Shown: positions 42,168 through 50,605, counted from the stretch's first letter. The stretch is 64,000 nt of DNA from an uncultured Stomatobaculum sp. (GCF_937924975.1 NZ_CALEYG010000034.1:1-64000); one strand, 5' to 3'. Program-made: numbers and translations. The notes: generated from the sequence alone by a model not told the origin.

Positions 42168-43166
42168 ATGATTTTGGCGGATAAGATTATAGACGAGAGA
42201 AAGAAGAACGGGTGGTCCCAGGAGGAACTGGCCGAACAGCTCGGTGTGTCGAGGCAGTCGGTCTCCAAATGGGAGAGCGCGGGTTCGGTGCCGGATCTCA
42301 AAAAGGTCATTCAGATGGCCGAGCTCTTCGGCGTGAGCACGGATTACCTTCTGAAGGATGAGCTGGAGAAGGAAAACCGGGACGTGGTCGAAACATTCGG
42401 GAGCGAGGCAGACAGTCCGCTGCGTCGGGTGAGCATGGAGGAGGCCAATGCGTTTTTGGACGCAAAGCGGGAGACAGCGCCCCGACTCGCGAATACGGTC
42501 AGCTTGTTCATCTTAAGTCCGGTCGCATTGCTTCTGCTTGTCGGAATCACCGAAAGTCCGGACTACAACTTGGCGGAAGGTCCGGCGATGGCAGTCGGTT
42601 TGGCGGTTCTGCTGCTCCTCACGGCGGTAGGCGTATTCATTCAGATCATAGATCGGAATAAATTGAGCCGTTTTGAGTACTTGGAGCGGGAGTCATTTGA
42701 AACCGAATACGGTGTGAGCGGCATGGTGAAGGAGAAGAAGCGGGATTACGAGAGTCGCTATTCGCTGGGAGTTGCCAGCGGCACCGTAATCTGCATTGTG
42801 GCGGTGATTCCGCTCCTCGTTGCGGGCGTTATGGAGTCAAGCGACTTGGTTTTGATTCTCTGTGTGGATCTCTTGCTCGCGCTGGTTGCGCTGGGGGCAA
42901 ACCTGATTGTTCGCGTGAGCACGGTCAAAGAGAGTTACGACACCATACTCCAGGCGGGGGATTACGCCAAGAATAAAAAGCGCATACAGGCAAAGATGGG
43001 AGCCTTTGTCGCCGCGTACTGGTGCCTCACAACCGCAATCTATATCGGCTGGAGCACTTGGAGGCAGGACTGGGAGGAGTCCTGGATTATTTGGGCGGTG
43101 GCGGGCATCCTCTATGCGGGTGTTTACGGAATTGTGCGTATGGTGCTTAAGGCGGATGAGAAGTGA
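42168..43166 (+). CDS. XRE-family regulator with membrane domain
   Basis: 332 residues. The N-terminal helix-turn-helix (about 1-66: RKKNGWSQEELAEQLGVSRQSVSKWESAGSVPDL) is followed by a short linker and about six hydrophobic spans in three pairs. Membrane-tethered XRE regulators of this kind are common in Clostridia and often sense envelope stress, but the signal here is unknown. GGAAGGAG precedes ATG 42168. Two TTGACA boxes lie at 42084 and 42092 without a clear -10. The AlkD-like gene follows 36 nt later. Confidence 0.85.
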   Translation: MILADKIIDERKKNGWSQEELAEQLGVSRQSVSKWESAGSVPDLKKVIQMAELFGVSTDYLLKDELEKENRDVVETFGSEADSPLRRVSMEEANAFLDAKRETAPRLANTVSLFILSPVALLLLVGITESPDYNLAEGPAMAVGLAVLLLLTAVGVFIQIIDRNKLSRFEYLERESFETEYGVSGMVKEKKRDYESRYSLGVASGTVICIVAVIPLLVAGVMESSDLVLILCVDLLLALVALGANLIVRVSTVKESYDTILQAGDYAKNKKRIQAKMGAFVAAYWCLTTAIYIGWSTWRQDWEESWIIWAVAGILYAGVYGIVRMVLKADEK

Positions 43167-43202
43167 CGGGAGTGAGAGAGGCATACCTATGGAGGGAAAG
43201 CT

Positions 43203-43877
43203 ATGAATATCCGAGAAGAACTCTTTGCGCTTCGGGACGAGGAATATGCGGCATTTCAACAAAAGTTAATACCGGGCGTTCCCGCGGAGCGCGTCATCGG
43301 CGTCCGGGTGCCGGAACTCAGAAAGCTTGCGAAACGGTATTATAAAGACCCGGAACACCGGCAGTTTTTGCGGGCTTTGCCGCACGGCTATTATGACGAA
43401 GACCTGCTCCACGCCCTCCTTATTGCAGAGGAGAAGGACTTTGCGCGCTGCCTCGAGGAGACAGAAGCCTTTCTGCCCCTCATAGACAACTGGGCGGTCT
43501 GCGATATTTTTTCGCCCAAGGTCTTTGCAAAGCACAAAGAGGAGCTGTTACAGCGCATCCGTATCTGGGTAAAATCGGAAAAGACCTATACCTGCCGCTT
43601 CGGAATCGAGATGCTGATGCAGCATTTTCTGGATGCGGATTTTGATGCGGCATATTTGGAAATTCCGGCGGCGGTGCAATCCGAGGAATATTATGTAAAC
43701 ATGATGCTCGCCTGGTTCTTTGCGACGGCGCTCGCCAAGCAGTGGGAGGCAACAATCCCCTATCTGGAAAACAAGCGGCTTGCGCGGTGGACACACAATA
43801 AGGCGATACAGAAGGCGCGGGAGAGTTACCGCATTACGGCAGCGGAGAAGGAGTACCTGAAAAGCTTGAAGTGCTGA
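43203..43877 (+). CDS. DNA alkylation repair protein (AlkD-like)
   Basis: 224-residue all-helical HEAT-like-repeat protein of the AlkC/AlkD glycosylase family, which removes N3- and N7-alkylated purines. Marks: GVRVPELRKLAKRYY, then DNWAVCDIFSPKVF and the tail RWTHNKAIQKARESYRI. GGAGGGAAAG lies before ATG 43203. The catalytic details of small AlkD relatives vary, so the repair role is by family. Confidence 0.88.
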   Translation: MNIREELFALRDEEYAAFQQKLIPGVPAERVIGVRVPELRKLAKRYYKDPEHRQFLRALPHGYYDEDLLHALLIAEEKDFARCLEETEAFLPLIDNWAVCDIFSPKVFAKHKEELLQRIRIWVKSEKTYTCRFGIEMLMQHFLDADFDAAYLEIPAAVQSEEYYVNMMLAWFFATALAKQWEATIPYLENKRLARWTHNKAIQKARESYRITAAEKEYLKSLKC

Positions 43878-43958
43878 CAGAGGAAAACGCTTGCCGGATT
43901 TGACCGGAATAGGGAAAAGGCGGTTGACAAGTTTACCAGGCAAAACGGAGGTATTCCG

Positions 43959-43988
43959 ATGAGCAAGGAAGGAATTTTGTCCGCTTAG
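43959..43988 (+). other. Tiny ORF of 9 codons with a strong ribosome site
   Basis: ACGGAGG precedes ATG 43959; the frame reads MSKEGILSA and stops just before a terminator. It could be the truncated start of a lost gene or a leader peptide. Weak evidence. Confidence 0.25.
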
Positions 43989-44000
43989 CCGGAAAGCAAG

Positions 44001-44035
44001 GAAGAGGCAGCCCGAGGGCTGCCTCTTTCTTTTTG
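44001..44035 (+). terminator. Terminator
   Basis: AGAGGCAGCC-CGAG-GGCTGCCTCT followed by TTCTTTTT. Confidence 0.88.
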
Positions 44036-44058
44036 CAGGGAACAAAAAAGCAAAATTA

Positions 44059-45273
44059 TTATCTTCCGAGCTGCTGGCGTAGACTCTGAGTTTCTACAAT
44101 ACGGTAGTTGGTAAGCCAGAGTTGTCTGTCCTTTCCGGCCAGTTGCGGATTTGCATTAGTCTCAAAGGTGTTTTGTGCAAGAGAATCCCCGACGGTATTC
44201 CAAATACTGATGGGATCAAAAATCCAGCTGACTCTACCGGTCTTCTCACCGGTCTTCTCATTGGTCTCCTCATAATAACGAAGCAGACTACGAAATGCAC
44301 CGAAAATTGGGAAGATATAACCGTTGGAGATTAAATAGTTGGTTTTGGTAGATAAGAACTTGGTGGAACTATTGTCCTTAGGGATAATGCCGCGGACACT
44401 ACCAAAACGAGGGTTTTGGACGCCTGACGACTGCTTTTTGTAAGTCGTATATTTCTCCGGGAGAGTAGCCTCAATTGTGTCATAAAGGCGGACTAACGTA
44501 GGAAGCTCCTTAGTCAAGGCTTTATAAAACGGACTATCGTACGCAGACTGATAATGCTTGAATACCTGTGCGACTCCGGAATAACTCTGAATGGGAGCGG
44601 CCTTGTCATCAGGATATTTGTCAATATCGAAGGCATACATGAGCCGAATCAATTCAGAAATGTGAATGGGTTCCGGAGCATTGTCCTTGTATGCAATTTT
44701 ATCATGATAAGGTTCTTTTGCGATTGCAGCTTGTACATCCGCAAAGTTGTCATCAAGATTGAAGAGGGCAATATCGGAGACTTGTACAGAGGTGTTACGC
44801 GCATCTGAGAGCCGTGTAATATTCTGTACATTAGTTATGACTTCCAAACGTACAAACTTCTTGATGTTGGAAGGAATCTGTTCGCGTTGAGTTATTATTG
44901 CGCGATAGGTATGTCCGCCGTCCAGTATTCCATAGCTATAGCGATCGTTTTCGTCGCTTTGATTTCCGAGGTCAATAGTAACTGTGGAATCATTGCTGTT
45001 AAACTTAAGAGACTTGGCGGCAATTACAATACCACGATTGTTGATATAGAAGTCGGTTTCCGGCTCTGTAACCGCTTTAAGCAAGCGTTTCGCGACATTG
45101 GTAGTCATTTTGGGCTCACGTGGATTAACGTCACACGGAAGATTTCCAGGTAACTTAGCCATATCGACGAGTAAGTAGTATATAGTCTCGCTATCGTTGT
45201 CTGTAGAGTAGGGGGATGACAGCGTTCTAATTGCTTCAACTGAAAACTGAAATTTGTTCTGTTTTGGATCCAT
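44059..45273 (-). CDS. AIPR-family protein (abortive infection phage resistance candidate)
   Basis: 404-residue cytoplasmic protein of the AIPR family, named for abortive phage resistance. Family-like features: FYINNRGIVIAAKSL near residue 80, YGILDGGHTYRAI near 115, VRLEVITN and ARNTSVQVSDIALFNL (about 165). The mechanism of these proteins is not established. AAAGGAG lies 6 nt before ATG 45273. Its base composition is lower in G+C than the flanking alkD-like and bcp genes, which suggests transfer. It is divergent from a small XRE regulator. Confidence 0.82.
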   Translation of the reverse strand: MDPKQNKFQFSVEAIRTLSSPYSTDNDSETIYYLLVDMAKLPGNLPCDVNPREPKMTTNVAKRLLKAVTEPETDFYINNRGIVIAAKSLKFNSNDSTVTIDLGNQSDENDRYSYGILDGGHTYRAIITQREQIPSNIKKFVRLEVITNVQNITRLSDARNTSVQVSDIALFNLDDNFADVQAAIAKEPYHDKIAYKDNAPEPIHISELIRLMYAFDIDKYPDDKAAPIQSYSGVAQVFKHYQSAYDSPFYKALTKELPTLVRLYDTIEATLPEKYTTYKKQSSGVQNPRFGSVRGIIPKDNSSTKFLSTKTNYLISNGYIFPIFGAFRSLLRYYEETNEKTGEKTGRVSWIFDPISIWNTVGDSLAQNTFETNANPQLAGKDRQLWLTNYRIVETQSLRQQLGR

Positions 45274-45353
45274 TTTTTCTCCTTTCTGGATCTTGATCTC
45301 TTCTTAGGAAATCGATAACATAATCATGGCAGTTTTGTTGCCGTTTAAGTGGT

Positions 45354-45365
45354 TACCAGCTGGTA
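45354..45365. promoter_or_regulatory. Palindrome upstream of the AIPR gene
   Basis: Perfect 12-bp palindrome TACCAGCTGGTA in the divergent AIPR/XRE intergenic region. Candidate operator for the XRE regulator. Confidence 0.55.
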
Positions 45366-45399
45366 GTTATACCATAGCATCGCAGCTGAGTTAAAACAA

Positions 45400-45413
45400 T
45401 GAACCATGGTTCA
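45400..45413. promoter_or_regulatory. Palindrome upstream of the XRE gene
   Basis: Perfect 14-bp palindrome TGAACCATGGTTCA, 17 nt before the chosen start at 45430. Its sequence differs from the other palindrome, so they may bind different proteins. Confidence 0.55.
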
Positions 45414-45429
45414 TATTTTTAGGGTGTGT

Positions 45430-45738
45430 ATGACAACTAGAAGAGATAAGACACGGAGAGAGAAATATGATGAGCGACTAATCCGAGTAGGAGAGCTGTT
45501 AAGGAGGAAGAGAGAAGGTTTAAGTAATAATGTTGGAAAAAATCGTCAGCGGTTCATTGAATGGATCTCGATCAATTACTTTGGAGGTGAAGATTGGATT
45601 TCAGAACGCCATTTAATCAATATCGAAAATGGAAAAAACTTGATAAGTATTGAGTTACTATTTAAATTCGCAACGGCACTGGAAGTAGAACCTAAAGAAC
45701 TGTTTGCTGAAATTGTGGAGGCATGGAAAGGAGAATGA
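45430..45738 (+). CDS. XRE-type regulator next to the AIPR gene
   Basis: 102 residues: a basic N-terminus (TTRRDKTRREKYDERL), then a helix-turn-helix of XRE type with ISERHLINIENGKNLISIELLFKFATALEVEPKELF. An insert of about 20 residues (VGKNRQRFIEWISINYFGG) widens the domain. No clear Shine-Dalgarno lies before ATG 45430. ATG 45406 is in frame but falls inside the palindrome, so it is less likely. The stop lies one base before the bcp start, and the bcp ribosome site is inside this gene. Confidence 0.7.
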   Translation: MTTRRDKTRREKYDERLIRVGELLRRKREGLSNNVGKNRQRFIEWISINYFGGEDWISERHLINIENGKNLISIELLFKFATALEVEPKELFAEIVEAWKGE

Positions 45739-45739
45739 A

Positions 45740-46195
45740 ATGTTAGCAAACGGAACCAAAGCACCCGATTTTACACTGCCGGATCAGAACGGAGAGCTGC
45801 GCAAGCTCTCGGACTACAGGGGACAGAAGGTCATCCTCTATTTTTACCCGAAGGATATGACGGCCGGCTGCACGAAGCAGGCCTGCGCGTTTGCGCAGCT
45901 CTACCCGCAGTTTCGCGAGAAGGGTGCAGCAGTGCTCGGCATCAGCAAGGACAGCGTTGCCTCGCACAAGAAGTTTGAGGAAAAGTACGGACTGCCGTTT
46001 GTGTTGCTCTCGGATCCCGAAAAGACGGTAATTCAGGCCTACGATGTCTGGAAAGAAAAGAAGATGTACGGCAAGGTCTCGATGGGTGTTGTCCGGACTA
46101 CCTATCTGATTGACGAGCAGGGCATCATCGTGAAAGGCTTTGAAAAGGTGAAACCCGCCGAAAATCCGGCGGATATGCTCGGAGAACTCGCATGA
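45740..46195 (+). CDS. bcp: Thioredoxin-dependent peroxiredoxin (Bcp/PrxQ)
   Basis: 151-residue atypical 2-Cys peroxiredoxin reducing hydroperoxides with thioredoxin. The peroxidatic and resolving cysteines are in DMTAGCTKQACAF (C-x4-C spacing). N-terminal APDFTLPDQNGELRKLSDYRGQ is diagnostic. ATG 45740 has AAAGGAGA upstream. It overlaps yaaA by 4 nt, giving an oxidative-stress operon. Confidence 0.94.
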   Translation: MLANGTKAPDFTLPDQNGELRKLSDYRGQKVILYFYPKDMTAGCTKQACAFAQLYPQFREKGAAVLGISKDSVASHKKFEEKYGLPFVLLSDPEKTVIQAYDVWKEKKMYGKVSMGVVRTTYLIDEQGIIVKGFEKVKPAENPADMLGELA

Positions 46196-46956
46196 AGATA
46201 CTCATCTCCCCGGCGAAAAAGATGCGCGTGCAGCGAGACAGTATAGCGCCCCGACATCTGCCGCAATATCTTTCGGAGACCGAGGAATTGCTCACCTGGC
46301 TCAGGGCGCGCTCGTATCCGGAGTTGAAGGCGCTCTGGGGTTGCAATGACAAGCTGACCGCGGAAAATGTTGCCCGCCTCGCGGAGATGATGCTTCGGGA
46401 GGCGGACACACCCGCGCTTCTTGCCTACGAGGGCATTCAGTACCAATACATGGCGCCGGAAGTGCTCGAAGACGCGGCACTCACCTATCTGGAGGAGAGA
46501 CTCTGCATTCTGTCCGGCTTTTACGGCGTGTTGCGGCCGATGGACGCCGTGCTGCCCTATCGCCTGGAAATGCAGGCAAAGGCCGCCGTCGCAGGTCACA
46601 AGAACCTCTACGCCTTCTGGGGCGATAAGCTGTACCGCGCCGTGCGGGATGAGAGCGGTGTCATCATCAACCTCGCCTCGAAGGAGTATTCGAAGGCAAT
46701 CGAGGCGTATTTACAGCCGGAGGATCGCTTTATTACCTGCGTGTTCGGAGAACTTCTGGGCGGCAAAGTAGTCCAGAAGGGTGTCTATGCCAAGATGGCG
46801 CGCGGGGAGATGGTTCGCTATCTCGCGGAGATAGGCGCGGAGGGACCGGAGCAGTTGAAGCACTTTTCGCGTAGCGGCTATGCCTTCCGGGACGAACTTT
46901 CTACCGAGACAAACTATTTCTTTGCCCGGGAACCCGGGACTTACGAGGAAGTTTGA
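46192..46956 (+). CDS. yaaA: Peroxide stress protein YaaA
   Basis: 254-residue YaaA/DUF328 protein; in E. coli it lowers free iron during peroxide stress and binds DNA. Marks: MKILISPAKKM, YEGIQYQ(Y), LSGFYGVLRPMD and INLASKEYSKAI. The start overlaps the bcp stop (ATGA). Pairing with bcp supports a peroxide-defence role. Confidence 0.94.
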   Translation: MKILISPAKKMRVQRDSIAPRHLPQYLSETEELLTWLRARSYPELKALWGCNDKLTAENVARLAEMMLREADTPALLAYEGIQYQYMAPEVLEDAALTYLEERLCILSGFYGVLRPMDAVLPYRLEMQAKAAVAGHKNLYAFWGDKLYRAVRDESGVIINLASKEYSKAIEAYLQPEDRFITCVFGELLGGKVVQKGVYAKMARGEMVRYLAEIGAEGPEQLKHFSRSGYAFRDELSTETNYFFAREPGTYEEV

Positions 46957-47068
46957 TTCCGGACAGCATACGCAGGGCTCTGACGAACGGGAAAGAATAG
47001 AGCCGGGAGATAGAAGACGCAGGAAGTCGGTATAACAGGAGAGAAGCAGAGGACAGGAGGAGAGAGGC

Positions 47069-47347
47069 ATGCACTTGAACACGGAACAGAGCATTTTTCT
47101 GCTCTGGGTGGCTGCACTGAGTCTCATGAGCTTTTTGCTCTTCGGTTTTGACAAAGAAAAGTCCCGCCGTCATACCTGGCGCATTTCGGAGCGCACGCTC
47201 TTACTCAGCGCCTTTCTCGGCGGCGCGCCGGGGGCGTTCTTTGGCATGAATTTCTTTCGTCACAAGACGCAAAAGTGGAAGTTTCGCATACTTGTGCCGC
47301 TTGCCCTCTTACTCTGGGCTTGGCTTGCGTATCGAGTATTTCAGTGA
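47069..47347 (+). CDS. DUF1294 membrane protein
   Basis: 92 residues with three hydrophobic segments. Family marks: LLFGFDKEKSRRHTWRISERTLL and FLGGAPGAFFGMNFFRHKTQKWKF. A small inner-membrane protein of unknown function. AGGAGGAGAG precedes ATG 47069. Terminator directly behind. Confidence 0.9.
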   Translation: MHLNTEQSIFLLWVAALSLMSFLLFGFDKEKSRRHTWRISERTLLLSAFLGGAPGAFFGMNFFRHKTQKWKFRILVPLALLLWAWLAYRVFQ

Positions 47348-47383
47348 AAGAAGAGGACAGCACAGGGGCTGTCCTCTTCTTTG
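47347..47383 (+). terminator. Terminator after the DUF1294 gene
   Basis: AAAGAAGAGGACAGC / GCTGTCCTCTTCTTT with a short loop. Confidence 0.88.
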
Positions 47384-47470
47384 TAATTTGCGCCGGCTAG
47401 AATTTAAGGGTAAACTACAGGGAAGTATAATAGGTGAGAAAAGCGACAAATGAAGAAAGGAGAGCCTACC

Positions 47471-47638
47471 ATGATTCAAAGAGAGATTGACATAAAGAAA
47501 CCTCTGACCAAAAAGCAGAAGGATATGTTGAAAGCACTAGAAGAGCGGCCGTTGACGCCGGATGAAACGTGTCGGGAGCTAACTGCGGAAGAGTTGGCGT
47601 GTTTTCGACCTTGTGTAGACTTTCTCCGGAAGCCATGA
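47471..47638 (+). CDS. Small antitoxin-like protein, 55 residues
   Basis: ATG 47471 with AAAGGAGA upstream. The pattern (IDIKKPLTKKQKDMLKAL, then TPDETCRELTAEELACFRP) resembles small proteins of putative toxin-antitoxin loci in Clostridia, where a proline and acidic motif precedes ELT. No partner toxin is present on either side. Likely an orphan or relic. Confidence 0.5.
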   Translation: MIQREIDIKKPLTKKQKDMLKALEERPLTPDETCRELTAEELACFRPCVDFLRKP

Positions 47639-47673
47639 GACGATTCGCCATAATCTGTAAAGAATCGTGCTTA

Positions 47674-47719
47674 AAAAGTCCCCTTTTTACCAGATGCCGT
47701 TGGTAAGAAGAGGACTTTT
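47674..47719. terminator. Long hairpin, terminator toward the minus strand
   Basis: AAAAGTCC...TTACCA pairs with TGGTAA...GGACTTTT over about 19 bp with two mismatches. On the minus strand it is followed by a T run. Confidence 0.65.
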
Positions 47720-47849
47720 CACACGCCCGGGGCGAAGTCTGATTGTATTCCCAGCAAAGCTGTTTTGCCTTGTCCTGCAGATGAGCAGGTGTGCCTTCGT
47801 AGCTGTTGTGATAGGGCTGCATAGATTGCATGAGTTCTAACGGCGTCAT
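47720..47849 (-). pseudogene. Truncated sugar O-acetyltransferase (N-terminal Mac domain only)
   Basis: From ATG 47849 about 43 codons resemble the N-terminal Mac domain of maltose/galactoside O-acetyltransferases (LMQSMQPYHNSYEGTPAHLQDKAKQLCWEYNQTSP). The left-handed beta-helix domain that does catalysis is missing; the frame runs into a hairpin and noncoding sequence. The start overlaps the stop of the upstream peptidase gene (ATGA). Confidence 0.6.
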
Positions 47850-48481
47850 AGAGCTTTCCCTTCAGGGCTTGTTTCGCGCAGTATGGTATACCCCCGATCG
47901 TTTACCAAGACTGCCTCGTGATTGTTGAGCGGAATCAGCTTCAATGAATTTCGGTAGCGTTCCAGGGTTTCACGGGAGCTTGTCTCGAAGGGAAATTCTC
48001 CCAAATGCGGAAGAACGGAGTGGTCAAATACAGACAGGGCCGAATAATCCGTGAGGTCGGGCGCAAGGGTTTTGTCGTCCATAATTTGATTGTATTCAAT
48101 ATTGGGTGCGGCGATGATTGCGCCTGCGGATTCGCCGATATAGAACATGCCCTCCCGGATGCGGCGCGCGAGAAGCTCTGTGAGATGCTTCTTTTTTAAC
48201 TCCTGCAAGAGATAAAAGGTATTGCCGCCGGATATGCAGACACAGGCTGCGCTCTCCAGTTCCTGTATCAGCACAGGTTCTTCGAATTTGGAGATATCGA
48301 GCATCTGCAGCTGATAGCCTAAGTCCTCCAGCATCGCAATCCCCTCGTCAATAAAACCGGTATAGGGCTCCACATTTCCGGCTGTGGGAATAAACGTAAT
48401 TGTCTTGGAAGACAGTTTGGAAAGATAGTTCGCCGTGATTGTTTTTGTTCCGGCAAGATAGGATACAAGCAGCAGTTCCAT
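47846..48481 (-). CDS. Type 1 glutamine amidotransferase-like / peptidase S51 family protein
   Basis: 211 residues. The nucleophile elbow ESAGA (YIGESAGAII, near residue 117) and CISGGNTFYLLQELKK match peptidase E (S51) relatives; NHEAVLVND near the C-terminus is also typical. Cytoplasmic. Peptidase E cleaves Asp-X dipeptides, but many relatives have no proven activity. AAGGAGG precedes ATG 48481. Confidence 0.8.
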   Translation of the reverse strand: MELLLVSYLAGTKTITANYLSKLSSKTITFIPTAGNVEPYTGFIDEGIAMLEDLGYQLQMLDISKFEEPVLIQELESAACVCISGGNTFYLLQELKKKHLTELLARRIREGMFYIGESAGAIIAAPNIEYNQIMDDKTLAPDLTDYSALSVFDHSVLPHLGEFPFETSSRETLERYRNSLKLIPLNNHEAVLVNDRGYTILRETSPEGKAL

Positions 48482-48493
48482 TTTAAATCCTCC

Positions 48494-48706
48494 TTATCGC
48501 CGGGGGCGGTCTTCATTCGGAATAGCGCCGTTGTCCTCAGCCGCTAACACTTCGTGCTCTTTACCTTTCCCTGCATTTAGGGCAGTGATGCCGCGGCGCA
48601 AGTGTGCCATATTGCGCTCGGTGTAGAACAGATCTTCACAGATTTTTTCGGTGTTCTTATTTGCACCCGCGTCAAAATCGAAAGACAGATTTAGCTTCTC
48701 GGGCAT
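48494..48706 (-). CDS. RelB/DinJ-like antitoxin, solitary
   Basis: 70 residues. The C-terminal half (EDLFYTERNMAHLRRGITALNAGKGKEHEVL) matches the tail of RelB/DinJ-type antitoxins. The usual ribbon-helix-helix N-terminus is not recognisable and is replaced by MPEKLNLSFDFDAGANK. AAAGGAG precedes ATG 48706. No toxin gene adjoins it: the peptidase gene follows after 12 nt. Probably a degraded or domesticated antitoxin. Confidence 0.55.
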   Translation of the reverse strand: MPEKLNLSFDFDAGANKNTEKICEDLFYTERNMAHLRRGITALNAGKGKEHEVLAAEDNGAIPNEDRPRR

Positions 48707-48734
48707 AAAGCGCTCCTTTCTCGAGTCTGTTATA

Positions 48735-48782
48735 AAAAGAGCGCGCATCCGCACCGTTTCCGGCGTAGATCCGCGCTCTTTG
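48735..48782 (-). terminator. Terminator of tmRNA
   Basis: On the minus strand AAAGAGCGCGGAT / ATGCGCGCTCTTT with a T run, about 65 nt after the tmRNA 3' end. Confidence 0.8.
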
Positions 48783-48846
48783 TTGTGAACACGAATCCGA
48801 AACAGTGCTTCACGAAAAACACCGAGTTCGGATGTGAATACTTGAC

Positions 48847-49184
48847 TGGAGATGACGGGAGTCGAACCCGTGTCCAAAAACCGATTCCCCGTTCTTCTAC
48901 TATCATAGTCAGCTCTTTGACATTCCCTCTGCCGCGCGGGAGCGGACGCCCTCGCGGTTTCAGTAGCTTCATGTTACGCCCTTGCGCGCAAAGCTTAACG
49001 CAAGTCGTTTCTCACAATGTCGACGCCCGGGTCCCGGAGTGTGAGTGCTTCAGGTCGGACGGCAAGCCCTTAGGCTGCGTATGCTAAATTTTCGTTAGCG
49101 TTTGTATTTAAGTTTGCCGTTTAACGCACCGCATGCGGATAGCTTCACCGGCTGCACGGTCCCTGTCGAAACCGGTACATCCCC
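48847..49184 (-). ncRNA. ssrA: tmRNA (ssrA)
   Basis: One-piece transfer-messenger RNA that rescues stalled ribosomes. The acceptor stem pairs GGGGATG (49184-49178) with CATCTCC (48854-48848), discriminator A at 48847; the T arm GGGTTCGACTCCC lies beside it. CCA is not encoded. The tag frame at 49099-49070 begins at the resume codon GCT and encodes ANENLAYAA followed by TAA, a slight variant of the usual ANDENLALAA-like tag. The 5' CGGTTTCGACAGGG block is also classic. Confidence 0.96.
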
Positions 49185-49227
49185 GAATAGGCATAAATTG
49201 TACCATATTCGGGCCCATAGCACAAGC

Positions 49228-49872
49228 TTAGAATGCGGAAACCAGGAGTTTTCCGTCGCGGTATTCGACGAGAAAGATGCGGCTCAGATCGCGGTAGCCC
49301 ATATTGGCAAGGGCCTCCGTGAGCCAGGCATCGTCCTTGCCGATGATTTCCAGAATATCCGTCTGAATCTGCCCGTCGGTGACCAGCGGATATTTCGGAT
49401 TTTCTTCGCCGTAAGGGATGATTAAGAGCTTGCCGTCCTGCTCAACGACAACGCGCTGCAAATCCTCCCAGTAATAGTAGCCCGCTGCGCGGAGCTTGAA
49501 GGAGAGGTCGTGCGCGGAGAGGCCGGCGCGGCGGCAATTCGCGATGTTCAGTTTGCCGTGGTTCACAAGCACCAGGGGCTGGCCGTCCAGTAGCCGGCCT
49601 ATGAAGCGGTTGTTGGTCTTGACCCACTTGAGACTCAGGATCACAATGCACCAGAGGAGCAAAATCAGAATGTACTGCAGCACGGTGATGGCGCTGTTGT
49701 AGATGGTGCCGCCGATGATACCACCGAGTACATAATTCTGAATCTGGTCGGAGGCGTTCGAGGGCGCAAGGTTTCCCTTTCCGCTGATGTTGATGACAAA
49801 GGAGAGGGAGAGAAGACCGATCAAGAGCTTGATTGCGACGAGAAAATAAAAGTTACTGAAAAAAGAAAACAT
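49228..49872 (-). CDS. DUF421 membrane protein (YetF-like)
   Basis: 214 residues: three N-terminal spans (about 5-85), then a cytoplasmic domain with the family motifs LLDGQPLVLVNHGKLN and the segment LSFKLRAAGYYYWEDLQRVVVEQDGKL. ATG 49872 has AGGA 8 nt upstream; TTG 49878 is in frame but too close to that site. It forms an operon with the DUF3290 gene, a standard pair in Firmicutes; relatives have been linked to spore and membrane stress functions. Confidence 0.9.
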   Translation of the reverse strand: MFSFFSNFYFLVAIKLLIGLLSLSFVINISGKGNLAPSNASDQIQNYVLGGIIGGTIYNSAITVLQYILILLLWCIVILSLKWVKTNNRFIGRLLDGQPLVLVNHGKLNIANCRRAGLSAHDLSFKLRAAGYYYWEDLQRVVVEQDGKLLIIPYGEENPKYPLVTDGQIQTDILEIIGKDDAWLTEALANMGYRDLSRIFLVEYRDGKLLVSAF

Positions 49873-49911
49873 AATCAAAATCCTCGCAGGCGATGCGTGA
49901 GAGCGGGCACT

Positions 49912-50355
49912 TTATTCCCGGATGAATTCCGGTTCCGTGCCGAGCAGTTCTATGGGTTCCAGATTGCAGCTTGTGTCATTAATGAAGAGCACACGGTAGT
50001 ACTTGCCTTCCGCAAAAATGATGGGATTTCCGGAAAATTCCGTCGCGTTGAGGAAAACCTCTTCCGCGGGGACATTCAGTTCTTTTGCGATGCGTTCCAC
50101 CGAGTGGATTGCGAGTTCCGCCCGCTGGCCACTCGCCTGCATTTCCCGGTAGCGGTTAATCTGCAGGAGTCCCATGGTAATTAAGAGGAGCAGGGCAATC
50201 AGCGCGAGTTCCCGGTAACGGGAAATCTGCTTGTTCTTAAAGTAGCGTATGCCGTTGAAGAGCAGCACCAGAAACAGAACGGCTGCAATGACCAGCTGAA
50301 CGCGGTTCATGCCGACATTGCGACGGAGCAGGAACTCATAGGAATAAAATTTCAT
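49912..50355 (-). CDS. DUF3290 membrane protein
   Basis: 147 residues with two N-terminal spans (about 18-36 and 48-66) and a C-terminal domain outside (AKELNVPAEEVFLNATEF). GGAGTG precedes ATG 50355. It lies 39 nt before the DUF421 gene and is its usual partner. Confidence 0.9.
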   Translation of the reverse strand: MKFYSYEFLLRRNVGMNRVQLVIAAVLFLVLLFNGIRYFKNKQISRYRELALIALLLLITMGLLQINRYREMQASGQRAELAIHSVERIAKELNVPAEEVFLNATEFSGNPIIFAEGKYYRVLFINDTSCNLEPIELLGTEPEFIRE

Positions 50356-50576
50356 AGAACACTCCGAAAGGGCGCTGTGCGCCCCGAGACAGTTACAGTG
50401 AGTGACAGGCCGATTCTACCACAGGACAGGCTTAAATTAGCAAGTCTTTTTTGACGGAAGCCGGTAGATGTTCATTACGATATGGAAGCACCGGCTAAAA
50501 TTAAGGGAAGCTTAATAAAGACATTGAAGCCCTGCGCGGAGCGGACGGAATCGCAGTGCGGGGAGGGCGCTTATTC

Positions 50577-50605
50577 TTGAAAAGACTTGTTATTTTGTGT
50601 ATGAT
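50577..50605 (+). promoter_or_regulatory. Promoter of the malic enzyme operon
   Basis: TTGAAA (50577-50582), 17-nt spacer, TATGAT (50600-50605). The rest of the 300-nt divergent gap shows no gene; a weak minus-strand -10 (TAGAAT, 50418-50413) may serve the DUF3290 gene. Confidence 0.7.
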
